Origin: Fervidobacterium sp. UBA5837
Lineage (GTDB): Bacteria; Thermotogota; Thermotogae; Thermotogales; Fervidobacteriaceae
Direction: 5' to 3'
Assembly (NCBI GenBank): GCA_002432805.1
Contig: DJGV01000005.1
Span: 1-64,000, forward strand
Length of the DNA stretch: 64,000 bases
Both the position numbers and the translations under genes were made by a program. Within the stretch, counting starts at the first letter, position 1. Each line of letters opens with the position of its first letter. Of the stretch, positions 33,931 through 42,385 are shown in pieces. The notes under the pieces were generated by a model. The model had not been told where the DNA came from, did no database searches, and saw only the letters and a program-made list of their open reading frames with translations.

Positions 33931-35013
33931 ATGAGTTCTTCTACTTTTCCAAGAATGACCATAGACATTGATTTGCTGGCTTACAACGTTCAAAAAATAT
34001 CACGTCTGTGCCATGAAAATGGAATTGAATTAGTAGGGGTTACAAAGTTGAGCGTTGGGAACTCACAAATTGCTAGAGTAATAAGGCAAAATGGTGCAGA
34101 TAAGCTTGGTGATTCCAGACTAAAAAATATAGTCAAATTTAGTCAAGAAGGGATAGCTGGTCCTTATCAACTCGTGAGAATACCCATGTTGTCGGAATTG
34201 CCAATGGCAATCAAATATGTCGATGAATTTCTCGTTTCCATGCCACAGGTAGTCTATGAAATCGACACGATCGCAAGGGAAGTTCAAAGGAACGTTGAAG
34301 TTATATACATGGTAGATGTCGGTGACTTGAGAGAGGGAGTATGGTTTGAGCGTGCTGTTGAAGAGATATACGAAGTGTACAAGAATCTGACTTTTATCAA
34401 TTTGAAAGGTATCGGTACAAACGTAGGTTGTTACGGTGGCGTGCTTCCAACAAAAGAGAATGTAGATACACTGTTAAGCATAAAGAAAGAACTGGAAAGA
34501 CTTCTTGGATATGAATTGGCAGTAAGTGGAGGAAGCACAGTTACGTTGAAGATGCTTGAAGAGGGAAAACTTCCAAAAGGTGTTACACAATTTAGAATAG
34601 GTGAAGGCATATTTCTTGGTACGGATGCAACAGGTGATCGAGATATACCATACCTGAGTCAAGATACGGTGATATTGGAAGCAGAGGTCATTGAAGTAGA
34701 TCAGAAGCCTTCAGTTCCCGTTGGGAATATAGGTAAAGATGCTTTTGGAAGAACACCCCATTTCGAAAACAAAGGGATGCGAAAGAGAATAATATTGGCG
34801 ATAGGTGAGCAAGATGTAAAACCAGATGGTTTAAAACCGATAGAAAAAGGACTTGAAATACTTCATGCATCGAGTGACCATTTGATAATCGATACCACAA
34901 ACAGCGAGAAGACATTCAGAGTTGGTGATGTAGTAAAATTCAGAATGAACTATGGCTGTGCACTCCGCGCGTTCACAAGTCCACACGTTGAGAAAGTCAT
35001 AGTTAATGGATAA
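33931..35013 (+). CDS. PLP-dependent amino-acid racemase (alanine racemase N-terminal fold, ornithine/lysine racemase-like)
   Basis: The 360-residue protein has the fold-type III layout of ornithine racemase and related enzymes. The N-terminus is FPRMTIDIDLLAYNV, the PLP lysine is in VGVTKLSVGN, GIGTNVGCYGG and VSGGSTVTLKML follow, and the carboxylate region is FRIGEGIFLG. Alanine racemase itself has a different AVVKANAYGHG motif and is about the same length, so this is the Orr-like branch. Peptidoglycan of Thermotoga contains D-lysine, which needs a racemase, so lysine or ornithine are reasonable substrates. GGAGGTGG precedes the ATG by 4 bases. It stands alone: PNP diverges upstream and ygiQ converges downstream. 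Confidence 0.82.
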   Translation: MSSSTFPRMTIDIDLLAYNVQKISRLCHENGIELVGVTKLSVGNSQIARVIRQNGADKLGDSRLKNIVKFSQEGIAGPYQLVRIPMLSELPMAIKYVDEFLVSMPQVVYEIDTIAREVQRNVEVIYMVDVGDLREGVWFERAVEEIYEVYKNLTFINLKGIGTNVGCYGGVLPTKENVDTLLSIKKELERLLGYELAVSGGSTVTLKMLEEGKLPKGVTQFRIGEGIFLGTDATGDRDIPYLSQDTVILEAEVIEVDQKPSVPVGNIGKDAFGRTPHFENKGMRKRIILAIGEQDVKPDGLKPIEKGLEILHASSDHLIIDTTNSEKTFRVGDVVKFRMNYGCALRAFTSPHVEKVIVNG

Positions 35014-35047
35014 TAATTGATAATAATGGATAATATGTGAGTAATCG

Positions 35048-36760
35048 TCAATACCTTTTCAATGGCCTTTGAACAATTATGTTATCTTTGAAAATGTTTC
35101 TCATCTTTTCATGCCTTTCCACGAAGACCTCTTCTCCCGTGAAGGGGTCTTTACCTGTATGATACATCGTTGTACTGAGTGTACTTGGCGTAGGTGTAAA
35201 TATCTGTACTTGTTGGGGAATATAGCCTAAGTGCTTCGCTACAAAATCTTTCAGGTAGGCATTCTCCATCTCGCCCTCACCGGGATGACCTACGATGAAA
35301 TATCCGATTACGTATTTCTTCTCACCCTTTTGCCTTGCAGCTTCTTCAAACCTTCTTTTGAATTCTACGAATAATTCTGCAGATGGCTTTCTCATGAGTC
35401 TTAAAACATCTGGATGCGCATGTTCTGGTGCAAGTTTCAGTTGACCGGATGTAAAGTCGACAATCTCACTTATTATATAGTCTTGATTGCTTGAAGACAA
35501 AATCAGATCGTGCCTGATTCCGGATTCCACGAATACGTGTTTTACTTTAGGCACCTCTCTAATCCTTTTCAACAGCTCTATGAAATTCGCTGAATGGTCC
35601 TGCCTTTTTAAATTATTGCACACTTTTGGGAAGAGACAATATTTTGCACATTGCCCTACACTTTGCCTTACATCACATTCAGATCCATACATGTTTGCCG
35701 TTGGGCCACCAACATCTGCAATCGTTCCTCGAAATTCCGACATCTTGGTCAATCTCCGCACTTCTTCCAAGATCGACTCTTCACTCCTCGAAACGATGTG
35801 CGTAGTTTGATGATTGGAAAGTGCACAGAACGCACAGTTACCAAAACATCCTCGCACTGCTGTTATCGAGAATCTGACCGTTTCAATAGCCTTAACACTG
35901 CCTTGTGCTTCATAAAATGGATGTACTCTCCTTGTGTATGGCAGCAAATACAATTCATCAAGCTCATTTTGATTCAATGGAAATGCTGGTGGATATTGAA
36001 CAACATACCTATTGTCTTGCTTTTGAATGATAACAATATCCTTAAACGGATCAGTCATGAGGGAAACATCTTTGTACATCAGACCATATGCATCCGTGTC
36101 TGTACACACCTCTTCGTAAGATGGAATGTGCAAAGACTTATTTGAGTCATTCTCGAGCCCATTCAAACTGTTCTTCCAAACAACTGTTCCCCTTATACCA
36201 TCGATGGATTGGCCACTTTCCAAACGCTTGGCAATCTCCACAGTTGCCGTCTCGCCCATACCGTAGACAAGTATATCTGCCTTTGAATCGAGTAATATGG
36301 ACTTGCGTACTTTGTCATTCCACCAATCGTAGTGTGCAAACCTTCTCAAACTTGCTTCTATCCCGCCTATAACCACAACAGCATCCTTGAAAGCCTGCCT
36401 AATCAAGTTCACATATTGAATAACCGCTCTATCAGGTCTTCTATTGTTGATGCCACCAGGTGTATAATCATCTGATCTTCGCTTCTTTCTTGATGCTGTG
36501 TAATTTGCCACCATGGAATCGACGTTACCCGACGCAACTCCGAAAAACAACCTTGGTCTTCCGAGCCTTCTGATATCTTCAATGTTCATAGGCTGAGCGA
36601 TGATACCTACTTTGTAACCTTTAGACTCGAGCAATCTCCCAAGCAACGCAACACCAAAAGATGGGTGATCCACGTACGCATCACCTGTCACGAATATTAT
36701 ATCTAGCTGCTTGATATTTGCGCCTTTCAACTCATCAAAAGTTGTCGGTAAAAAGTGCAA
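35048..36760 (-). CDS. ygiQ: YgiQ-family radical SAM protein (UPF0313)
   Basis: The 570-residue protein fits the YgiQ family: an N-terminal B12-binding-like fold (DIIFVTGDAYVDHPSFGVALLGRLLESKGYKVGIIAQP), the radical SAM cluster motif GCFGNCAFCALSNHQ (CxxxCxxC), TADVGGPTANMYG, a second Cys cluster (CDVRQSVGQCAKYCLFPKVC), APEHAHPDVLRLMRKP and the C-terminal QVQIFTPTPSTLSTTMYHTG...VFVERHEKMR. The enzyme's substrate is unknown. The TTG start at 36760 has a weak ribosome binding site, only 13 bases after glnA, so translation may depend on glnA. It converges with the racemase gene. Confidence 0.9.
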   Translation of the reverse strand: MHFLPTTFDELKGANIKQLDIIFVTGDAYVDHPSFGVALLGRLLESKGYKVGIIAQPMNIEDIRRLGRPRLFFGVASGNVDSMVANYTASRKKRRSDDYTPGGINNRRPDRAVIQYVNLIRQAFKDAVVVIGGIEASLRRFAHYDWWNDKVRKSILLDSKADILVYGMGETATVEIAKRLESGQSIDGIRGTVVWKNSLNGLENDSNKSLHIPSYEEVCTDTDAYGLMYKDVSLMTDPFKDIVIIQKQDNRYVVQYPPAFPLNQNELDELYLLPYTRRVHPFYEAQGSVKAIETVRFSITAVRGCFGNCAFCALSNHQTTHIVSRSEESILEEVRRLTKMSEFRGTIADVGGPTANMYGSECDVRQSVGQCAKYCLFPKVCNNLKRQDHSANFIELLKRIREVPKVKHVFVESGIRHDLILSSSNQDYIISEIVDFTSGQLKLAPEHAHPDVLRLMRKPSAELFVEFKRRFEEAARQKGEKKYVIGYFIVGHPGEGEMENAYLKDFVAKHLGYIPQQVQIFTPTPSTLSTTMYHTGKDPFTGEEVFVERHEKMRNIFKDNIIVQRPLKRY

Positions 36761-36773
36761 ATTCTGGTAATTT

Positions 36774-38093
36774 TCATATGTTTTCGTACTTTCTTCTCTC
36801 CCATTCTGTAACGTTGGTTACATATTCCCACCATTCACGTTCCTTAAGCATCATGAACTTTTCCATTATTTGCTCTCCTAATACACTTCTCACAAGTTCA
36901 CTTTTCTCAGCTTCTACGAGTGCCTCTTTCAAATTGGCAGGCAATTTTTTGATGCCCCTTTGTTGCTTTTCGCTCTCACTCATGCGGTATATATTCTCAC
37001 CAACAGGAGTTGGTGGATCTATCTTTTTCTCTATTCCATCGAGTCCCGCTGCAATCATAACGGCAAATGCAAGATAAGGGTTACAAGACGGATCAGGTGC
37101 TCTGTACTCTAACCTTGTTGAATTTGCCCTCGCCTTTGGTACTCTGATGAGTGCTGTTCTATTTCCCTTGCTCCAAGCGATATTCACAGGTGCTTCGTAA
37201 CCTGGCACAAGCCTCTTGTAACTATTTACTGTTGGATTTGTTATTGCTGTGAGCTCTCTTGCATGAGTAATCAGACCACCGATAAACCACTTCATAACCT
37301 GAGATATGCCGTCTGGTGCGTCTGGATCATAGAACGCATTTCTACCATCGAACGTGAAAAGACTCATGTGCACATGCATACCACTCCCATTGATACCAAA
37401 AAATGGTTTTGGCATGAACGTAGCATAGAGGTTATTCCTGATAGCCAACGTCTTTATAACCAGCTTTACAGTCTGCACATTATCCGCAGATGTAACTGGT
37501 TCTGCGTATCGAAAATCTACCTCGTGTTGAGATGGTGCAACTTCATGGTGAGTAGTCTCTACATCTATACCCATTTCTTCAAGGTGTACTGAAACTTCCG
37601 TCCTCATGTGCTCTGCAATATCAACAGGCAACAAATCAAAATAACTACCATTATCCAAAAACTCAAAGATAGGTCTTCCATCTTTTTTTGGCAATATGAA
37701 GAACTCGACTTCTGGGCCTGCATACGGTATAAACCCTAAAGTCCTTGCCTTATCTTGAACCGACTTTATAACAAACCTTGGATCTCCTGCAAATGGTGTA
37801 TTGTAATCTTCGTACACATCGCAGATAATCCTTGCACTTCTATAACCTTCGAAAGTCCACGGAAGCATTGCCAAGGTACGTAGATCCGGCTTCAAGTACA
37901 TATCAGATTCATGTTGCCTCGCAAAACCTTCCACAGAAGAGCCATCGAACATCACGCCATTTTCCAAAAGATTATCCGCCTCATCGGCTGGTATTTCGAT
38001 GTTCTTCATCGTTCCGTTAATGTCAGTAAATTGGAGCCTTATGAATTTGACCTTGTTGTCCTTTAAAAAAGTAAAAAGCTGCTCCTTATCCAT
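36774..38093 (-). CDS. glnA: Glutamine synthetase, type I (GSI-alpha)
   Basis: The enzyme makes glutamine from glutamate, ammonia and ATP as a dodecamer. The 439-residue length equals that of other Thermotogales GlnA. Motifs: FTDINGTMKN, MFDGSSVEGF, AGPEVEFFIL, the TTHHEVAPSQHEVDF metal/ATP block, NGSGMHVHMSLF, PGYEAPVNIAWS and RVPKARANSTRLEYRAPDPSCNPYLAFA. The C-terminus (ENIYRMSESEKQQRGIKKLP) lacks the adenylylated Tyr motif of GSI-beta, so control is likely by feedback inhibition. The ATG at 38093 lies 6 bases behind GGGGGGGA; GTG two codons earlier is less likely. A good promoter is at 38180-38208. Confidence 0.96.
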   Translation of the reverse strand: MDKEQLFTFLKDNKVKFIRLQFTDINGTMKNIEIPADEADNLLENGVMFDGSSVEGFARQHESDMYLKPDLRTLAMLPWTFEGYRSARIICDVYEDYNTPFAGDPRFVIKSVQDKARTLGFIPYAGPEVEFFILPKKDGRPIFEFLDNGSYFDLLPVDIAEHMRTEVSVHLEEMGIDVETTHHEVAPSQHEVDFRYAEPVTSADNVQTVKLVIKTLAIRNNLYATFMPKPFFGINGSGMHVHMSLFTFDGRNAFYDPDAPDGISQVMKWFIGGLITHARELTAITNPTVNSYKRLVPGYEAPVNIAWSKGNRTALIRVPKARANSTRLEYRAPDPSCNPYLAFAVMIAAGLDGIEKKIDPPTPVGENIYRMSESEKQQRGIKKLPANLKEALVEAEKSELVRSVLGEQIMEKFMMLKEREWWEYVTNVTEWERRKYENI

Positions 38094-38179
38094 ATGCACT
38101 CCCCCCCTTATGAAAAGTCAGCATATCTACAATTTCGTGAGTAAACACATTAAATAGAGCAATTTTTCAATATATCAAT

Positions 38180-38208
38180 ACTTTATTACCAGAATTCGCA
38201 CTTGTCAA
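38180..38208 (-). promoter_or_regulatory. glnA promoter
   Basis: Minus-strand TTGACA (38208-38203), 17-base spacer and TAAAGT (38185-38180). The leader to the ATG is about 80 bases. The weak -10 suggests that an activator or repressor may tune it. Confidence 0.6.
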
Positions 38209-38263
38209 GTAAAAATCAGAAATGTTCAACTACTCTAAGTTGCTAATAATTTCACAAGTATCG

Positions 38264-38291
38264 TTGACTTTTTGCACATCTGAAGTATAAT
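38264..38291 (+). promoter_or_regulatory. feoAB promoter
   Basis: TTGACT (38264-38269), 16-base spacer and TATAAT (38286-38291), 69 bases before the feoA start. It diverges from the glnA promoter. Confidence 0.65.
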
Positions 38292-38359
38292 TGTTGTGTA
38301 ATTGCGATTGAGTCTCAATAGCAAAGAAGTCGAGAATATTTTTTGGGAGATGATGGCAC

Positions 38360-38827
38360 TTGAAATTATCTGAAGCACCTATTGGAGCACAAGTTGAAGT
38401 CTTACATATTGAAGAGTCAGATATAACTCCACGGTTGAGAGGCATCGGCGTGTTGCCTGGTATCAAGATAGAAGTCTTGAAAAGTGCACCTATGGGCGAT
38501 CCGAGGATGTATCGAGTTTTCAATAAAGTGATCTCGCTTCGAAGTTCTGAAGCAGAGCTTATAGAAGTTCAAACCTCAGAAGACTCTCCTCTCCCACTGA
38601 CTTTCGTTAGTCCTGGAAAGTATAGAGTCGAACACATTGAATGTGGAAGAATTGCGTGGATGAATCTTTCTAGACTCGGAATAATTGAAGGAGCAATTGT
38701 ACAACTTCTCGACGATAGAAGAGTGAAAACTGCAAATGGTGTTTACGATGTGGGATTTGGCAAGTTGAGAAAAATCTACGTGATACCATGCAAGCAAGAG
38801 TGTAATCATGAAATTAAGAATGCTTGA
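38360..38827 (+). CDS. feoA: FeoA, two fused FeoA domains
   Basis: FeoA is a small SH3-like partner of the Fe(II) transporter FeoB. This 155-residue product is about twice the usual ~75 residues and holds two copies. The first (residues 1-70) is canonical: LSEAPIGAQVEVLHI, LRGIGVLPGIKIEVLKSAPMGDP, ISLRSSEAELIEV. The second (~79-148) is more divergent: SPGKYRVEHIECG, LSRLGIIEGAIVQLLDD, NGVYDVGFGKLRKIYVIP. The start is TTG at 38360 with GGGAG about 10 bases upstream. The C-terminus has two extra Cys (CKQEC). feoB follows after 66 bases on the same strand. Confidence 0.87.
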   Translation: MKLSEAPIGAQVEVLHIEESDITPRLRGIGVLPGIKIEVLKSAPMGDPRMYRVFNKVISLRSSEAELIEVQTSEDSPLPLTFVSPGKYRVEHIECGRIAWMNLSRLGIIEGAIVQLLDDRRVKTANGVYDVGFGKLRKIYVIPCKQECNHEIKNA

Positions 38828-38893
38828 TGATTCCTGGATTGGATAAGTCGGCGATAGTGACCTTACAAAAAGCTGAATTGGTAGGTGAATAGA

Positions 38894-40798
38894 TTGGTCA
38901 TCACAGTTGGACTCATTGGAAATCCGAATGTTGGCAAGACAAGTCTTTTCAACAAATTGGTAGGTGCAAGGCAGTATGTAGCAAATTGGCCAGGTGTCAC
39001 TGTAACAAGGGTCGAGGGAGCAACAAGTTATAAAGAGCAGACGTTGCATTTCATAGATCTACCCGGATTATATACCCTATCTGCCACTTCGTTAGATGAG
39101 AAAGTAACTCGAGATTTTCTGCTCTATTCCCCACCAAACGTAACCATCGTAGTAATCGATAGTATGAGTCCAGAGCAAGGTATGTATCTATTGTTGGAAA
39201 CGTTGGAATTGAATTTGAATGTCATAGCGGTTTTCAATGCAATTGATGAAGCTAAGAAGAATAGCATAAAATTTGACAAGAGTTCTCTGGAGTCATATCT
39301 TCGTGTACCTATCGTACTTACATCGGCTCATACTGGAGAAGGCATAACGGAGTTGATGGAGACGATCTTGGCAACGTTTAGAAAACCAAACAGGCCGAAA
39401 CTCCTCGACTATGGTCCAGAAATAGAAAGCAAAGTGGCAGAATTCGAACAGTATTTCGAAGATAAATACAACAAGAGATTTCTATCACTCAAGCTCGTAG
39501 AGGGCGACAAATTTGCCATGGAACTTCTTAAGAAAGATGTGGAACCTACATCGGTACTTCCAAGTAACATGTCGGATTTGGCCATCAAAATTGCGAAACG
39601 ACGATACGAGTACGTCATGAACGTACTAAATAGGGCGATGAGCAAGAGTGAGAGCGCAATAACTTCGATGGAAGCGATAGACCACGTCTTTACTCACAAG
39701 TACATAGGCATTCCCATATTCTTTGCACTCATGTATCTTGCGTTCAATTTCACATTCAAGGCATCAGAACCACTTGTAGGACTAATAGAGGTAGGATTTC
39801 AAAAGCTGACGGATTTGATCGGGAGTAACAGTATATTTACCTCACTCATTTCTCAAGGAATCATAAACGGTGTTGGCAGTGTCATTTCTTTTATCCCAAG
39901 CATATTTGCACTCTTTTTTGCACTTGGCATCATGGAAGAAAGTGGATATCTCCCGCGCATTGCATTCTTGATGGACAGGGCAATGTACAGTCTGAAACTC
40001 ACCGGTCGTTCTTTCATGACACTATTACTTGGATTTGGTTGTAACGTTAGCAGTGTGATGGCTGCACGTGGATTAACCGACGAACGTGAAAGGGTAACAA
40101 CGATACTAGTATCTCCGTTCGTGAGTTGTAGTGCTAGGATACCTGTCTATCTCATGATCATAGGAATCGCATTCCCAAATCACAGGGCAGAGGCATTCTT
40201 TGTCATGTACCTTTTGAGCATTGCTTTGACTGCACTATCGGCGAGAATCATAAACAAGATTGTCATGAAGGGCGAATCGATTCCACTTGTGATGGAACTT
40301 CCAAGGTACAGATTTCCAAGTTTAAGTAATGTAGCGACATACATGTGGAACAGAGGAAAGCATTTCCTGCAAAAGGCAGGTACGATAATTCTTGTAGCTA
40401 GCGTCATCGTTTGGGTGCTGATCTATTTTCCTGATCCAACGAACATTGAAAACAGTTTTGCTGCCATGATCGGTAAAGGATTACAATTCATTTTCGCACC
40501 ACTTGGATTTCAATGGCAAACAGTATCAGCATTAATATTTGGTAGTGTGGCTAAGGAAATCATCGTTTCTTCGTTTGCACAGTTCTATGGTGGAGTTGGC
40601 AATATCGTTCTTGATCCAGTCACAGCTAGTGCATTGATGGTATTCATACTCGGTTACATCCCCTGTTTTGCAACGCTTGCCGCAATTAAGAGTGAGACCA
40701 ACAGTTTGAAATATCCAATAATCTCGGTTGTCTACAGCTTGTCAATATCGTATATCCTTGCATTCTTAGTATCGATCATTGGAAGGGTGATTGTATGA
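38894..40798 (+). CDS. feoB: Ferrous iron transport protein B
   Basis: FeoB is the main bacterial Fe(II) importer, an N-terminal GTPase fused to a membrane domain. The 634-residue protein has G1 GNPNVGKTSLF, G3 DLPGLY, G4 NAID and G5 TSAHTGEG, a spacer helical region, then two Gate motifs in the membrane half with EESGYLPRIAFLMDRAMYSLKLTGRSFMTLLLGFGCNV and VSPFVSCSARIPVYLMI, each with the conserved Cys. The TTG at 38894 is chosen because TAGGTGA lies 6 bases before it; the GTG at 38885 is inside that site. It overlaps the following small membrane gene by four bases (ATGA). Confidence 0.95.
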   Translation: MVITVGLIGNPNVGKTSLFNKLVGARQYVANWPGVTVTRVEGATSYKEQTLHFIDLPGLYTLSATSLDEKVTRDFLLYSPPNVTIVVIDSMSPEQGMYLLLETLELNLNVIAVFNAIDEAKKNSIKFDKSSLESYLRVPIVLTSAHTGEGITELMETILATFRKPNRPKLLDYGPEIESKVAEFEQYFEDKYNKRFLSLKLVEGDKFAMELLKKDVEPTSVLPSNMSDLAIKIAKRRYEYVMNVLNRAMSKSESAITSMEAIDHVFTHKYIGIPIFFALMYLAFNFTFKASEPLVGLIEVGFQKLTDLIGSNSIFTSLISQGIINGVGSVISFIPSIFALFFALGIMEESGYLPRIAFLMDRAMYSLKLTGRSFMTLLLGFGCNVSSVMAARGLTDERERVTTILVSPFVSCSARIPVYLMIIGIAFPNHRAEAFFVMYLLSIALTALSARIINKIVMKGESIPLVMELPRYRFPSLSNVATYMWNRGKHFLQKAGTIILVASVIVWVLIYFPDPTNIENSFAAMIGKGLQFIFAPLGFQWQTVSALIFGSVAKEIIVSSFAQFYGGVGNIVLDPVTASALMVFILGYIPCFATLAAIKSETNSLKYPIISVVYSLSISYILAFLVSIIGRVIV

Positions 40799-41181
40799 AA
40801 TCTGCAGCTATACAACTATGGATAATGTTAATTGCTTCGTTACTAGTGGGTACTTGTTACATATTTCAAGGTGATTTGATCTTCGGTATCATAATACTCG
40901 TCTTTTCAATGGTGTTCTTACTCGGTTTCAGAGAATTTGGAAAGCCATCTTATTCATACAGAATAGCGCACATATACGTTGGCAGCATACTCATAGCCAT
41001 AACTTCTGGTTATATCCTTGCATCATTCCTCTTCTCACTCGTTAATTTGATAATAGGTGAGGAGATAATGGATTTGAAGATTTCAGATATATTACTGATG
41101 CTTTTGGGGGTATACAGTTCATACAATATATATCGACTGAGAAAAAATGCGATAAGGCCTGAAAAGAAAGACATTGAATGA
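40795..41181 (+). CDS. Small membrane protein of the feo operon, function unknown
   Basis: I do not recognise this 128-residue protein. It has three to four hydrophobic helices (WIMLIASLLVGTCYIF, LIFGIIILVFSMVFLLGF, IYVGSILIAITSGYILASFLFSLVNLI, ILLMLLGVYSSYNIY) and a charged C-terminus. It overlaps feoB by ATGA and is thus translationally coupled, which argues for a role with Fe(II) transport. FeoC, the third gene in enterobacteria, is a soluble winged-helix protein and unrelated. Its start is supported by AAGGGTG 5 bases upstream. Confidence 0.65.
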   Translation: MKSAAIQLWIMLIASLLVGTCYIFQGDLIFGIIILVFSMVFLLGFREFGKPSYSYRIAHIYVGSILIAITSGYILASFLFSLVNLIIGEEIMDLKISDILLMLLGVYSSYNIYRLRKNAIRPEKKDIE

Positions 41182-41203
41182 CGAATGGACGATACGAGTC
41201 TTG

Positions 41204-41232
41204 TTGCCAAATCGACTTGAGCATAGTATAAT
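41204..41232 (+). promoter_or_regulatory. Promoter of the cobalamin-riboswitch operon
   Basis: TTGCCA (41204-41209), 17-base spacer and TATAAT (41227-41232). Transcription would start near 41239, about 12 bases before the riboswitch. Confidence 0.65.
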
Positions 41233-41250
41233 AAATCTGAAAAGAGAAAA

Positions 41251-41408
41251 ATAATACCTCCCCTTACATGATGCAGGGAAGACCGGTGAGAATCCGGCAC
41301 GGGGCCGCCACCGTAATCGGGAACGAAACTCACAATATGCCACTGGCTAATAGCTGGGAAGGTGTGAGGAGTAGGATGATCCGAAAGTCGGGAGACCTAT
41401 CATGCAAT
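41251..41408 (+). promoter_or_regulatory. Cobalamin (B12) riboswitch
   Basis: The leader has the conserved core of the cobalamin aptamer: GGGAAGACCGGTGAGAATCC at 41276-41295, then GGCACGGGGCCGCCACCGTAATCGGG, later GCCACTGG, CTGGGAAGG and the B12-box-like CCGAAAGTCGGGAGACCT ending near 41399. A short closing stem pairs ATGAT (41268-41272) with ATCAT (41399-41403). It lies in the leader of btuF, so it should shut off cobalamin uptake when adenosylcobalamin is plentiful. Confidence 0.93.
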
Positions 41409-41417
41409 GGGAAGGTT

Positions 41418-41456
41418 GCCATCCACCACGATCCTGGGGATGGCCGTAAATTTTTG
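41418..41456 (+). terminator. Putative riboswitch expression platform hairpin
   Basis: GCCATCC (41418-41424) pairs with GGATGGC (41438-41444) around a 13-base loop, followed by CGTAAATTTTT. The T-run is short, so it may be a weak terminator; the ribosome binding site GAGGAGGGGA at 41461-41470 comes directly after. Confidence 0.5.
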
Positions 41457-41476
41457 TATAGAGGAGGGGATTTTGT

Positions 41477-42385
41477 ATGGTAAAGTTTGAAAAAAGCGGC
41501 AGGATTCGTAAGTTAACGTTACTCTTTTTGATTGTTCTCACGGTTTTATCTTTTGGTATAACGGTGGTAGACGATGCAGGGCGAATTGTAAATATCTCCG
41601 TAGCACCAAGAAGGGTAGTCAGTGCTGCACCAACTGCTACAAGATATCTTCAAGCACTTGGATTGGAGAACAGAATCATTGGTGTAACGGAGTGGGACAA
41701 CTACAAGAAAGCAGAGAATATCGGCAACTTAGTACCTCTTAACGTTGAGAAGATATACTCACTCAAACCAGATTTGGTGATAGTATTTGGTGGATTCCAA
41801 CTACCAGAAGTTGAGAAACTCGAGAAGGCAAATCTCAACAGTTACGTACTAAATCCAACTACGCTGAACGATATTATAAAAGCAGTTGGGCAGCTCGGAG
41901 CCATTTTCAACGTAAAGACAAAATCAGATACGTTGGTAAAAGACCTTACAAAGCAAATGACCGATACGGGTATAAAGACTTCGAAGATTGCTCTGGATAA
42001 GAGGCCAAAGGTATTCTACACAGCTACAGTGCCGGATGCAAGTGCAAAAGAGTTGTGGACCGCTGGTGCAGGCTCATATTTGAATGATTTAATTGCAATA
42101 GCAGGCGGAAGGAACATCGCCGGACAATACACAGGTAACAATGGGTGGTTACCTGTAAACTGGGAATGGCTTGTCCAACAAGACCCTGACATAATCATTG
42201 TAGGTTCGTACGGTGACGAAAAAGCTACTTTGCAGGCAGTACGTGACCACGCTATCATGAAGAATTTGAGGGCTGTTAAGAATAACAAAATATTCGTAGT
42301 GGACGGTGATGAGATAAGCCAGGTTGCACCACAGACATTCAAGTATCTTGACATATTCTACAACTTTTTCTACGGAGGAAAATAG
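41477..42385 (+). CDS. btuF: Cobalamin-binding periplasmic protein (BtuF-like)
   Basis: This is a substrate-binding protein of the helical-backbone cluster, used by cobalamin and siderophore ABC importers. The 302-residue product has a signal peptide without a lipobox Cys (LLFLIVLTVLSFGITVV), then DDAGRIVNISVAPRRVVSAAPTATRYLQALGL, IGVTEWDNY, KIYSLKPDLVIVFGG and the C-terminal WEWLVQQDPDIIIVGS and KNNKIFVVDGDEISQVAPQ. The cobalamin riboswitch upstream identifies the ligand. A strong GAGGAGGGGA site precedes the ATG. btuC follows without a gap. Confidence 0.88.
   Translation: MVKFEKSGRIRKLTLLFLIVLTVLSFGITVVDDAGRIVNISVAPRRVVSAAPTATRYLQALGLENRIIGVTEWDNYKKAENIGNLVPLNVEKIYSLKPDLVIVFGGFQLPEVEKLEKANLNSYVLNPTTLNDIIKAVGQLGAIFNVKTKSDTLVKDLTKQMTDTGIKTSKIALDKRPKVFYTATVPDASAKELWTAGAGSYLNDLIAIAGGRNIAGQYTGNNGWLPVNWEWLVQQDPDIIIVGSYGDEKATLQAVRDHAIMKNLRAVKNNKIFVVDGDEISQVAPQTFKYLDIFYNFFYGGK

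Noticed and set aside
35011..35040. AT-rich repeats (TAATAATTGATAATAATGGATAAT) after the racemase gene
   Set aside because: Simple-sequence drift at a gene end; no hairpin with T-run and no similarity to a mobile element end.
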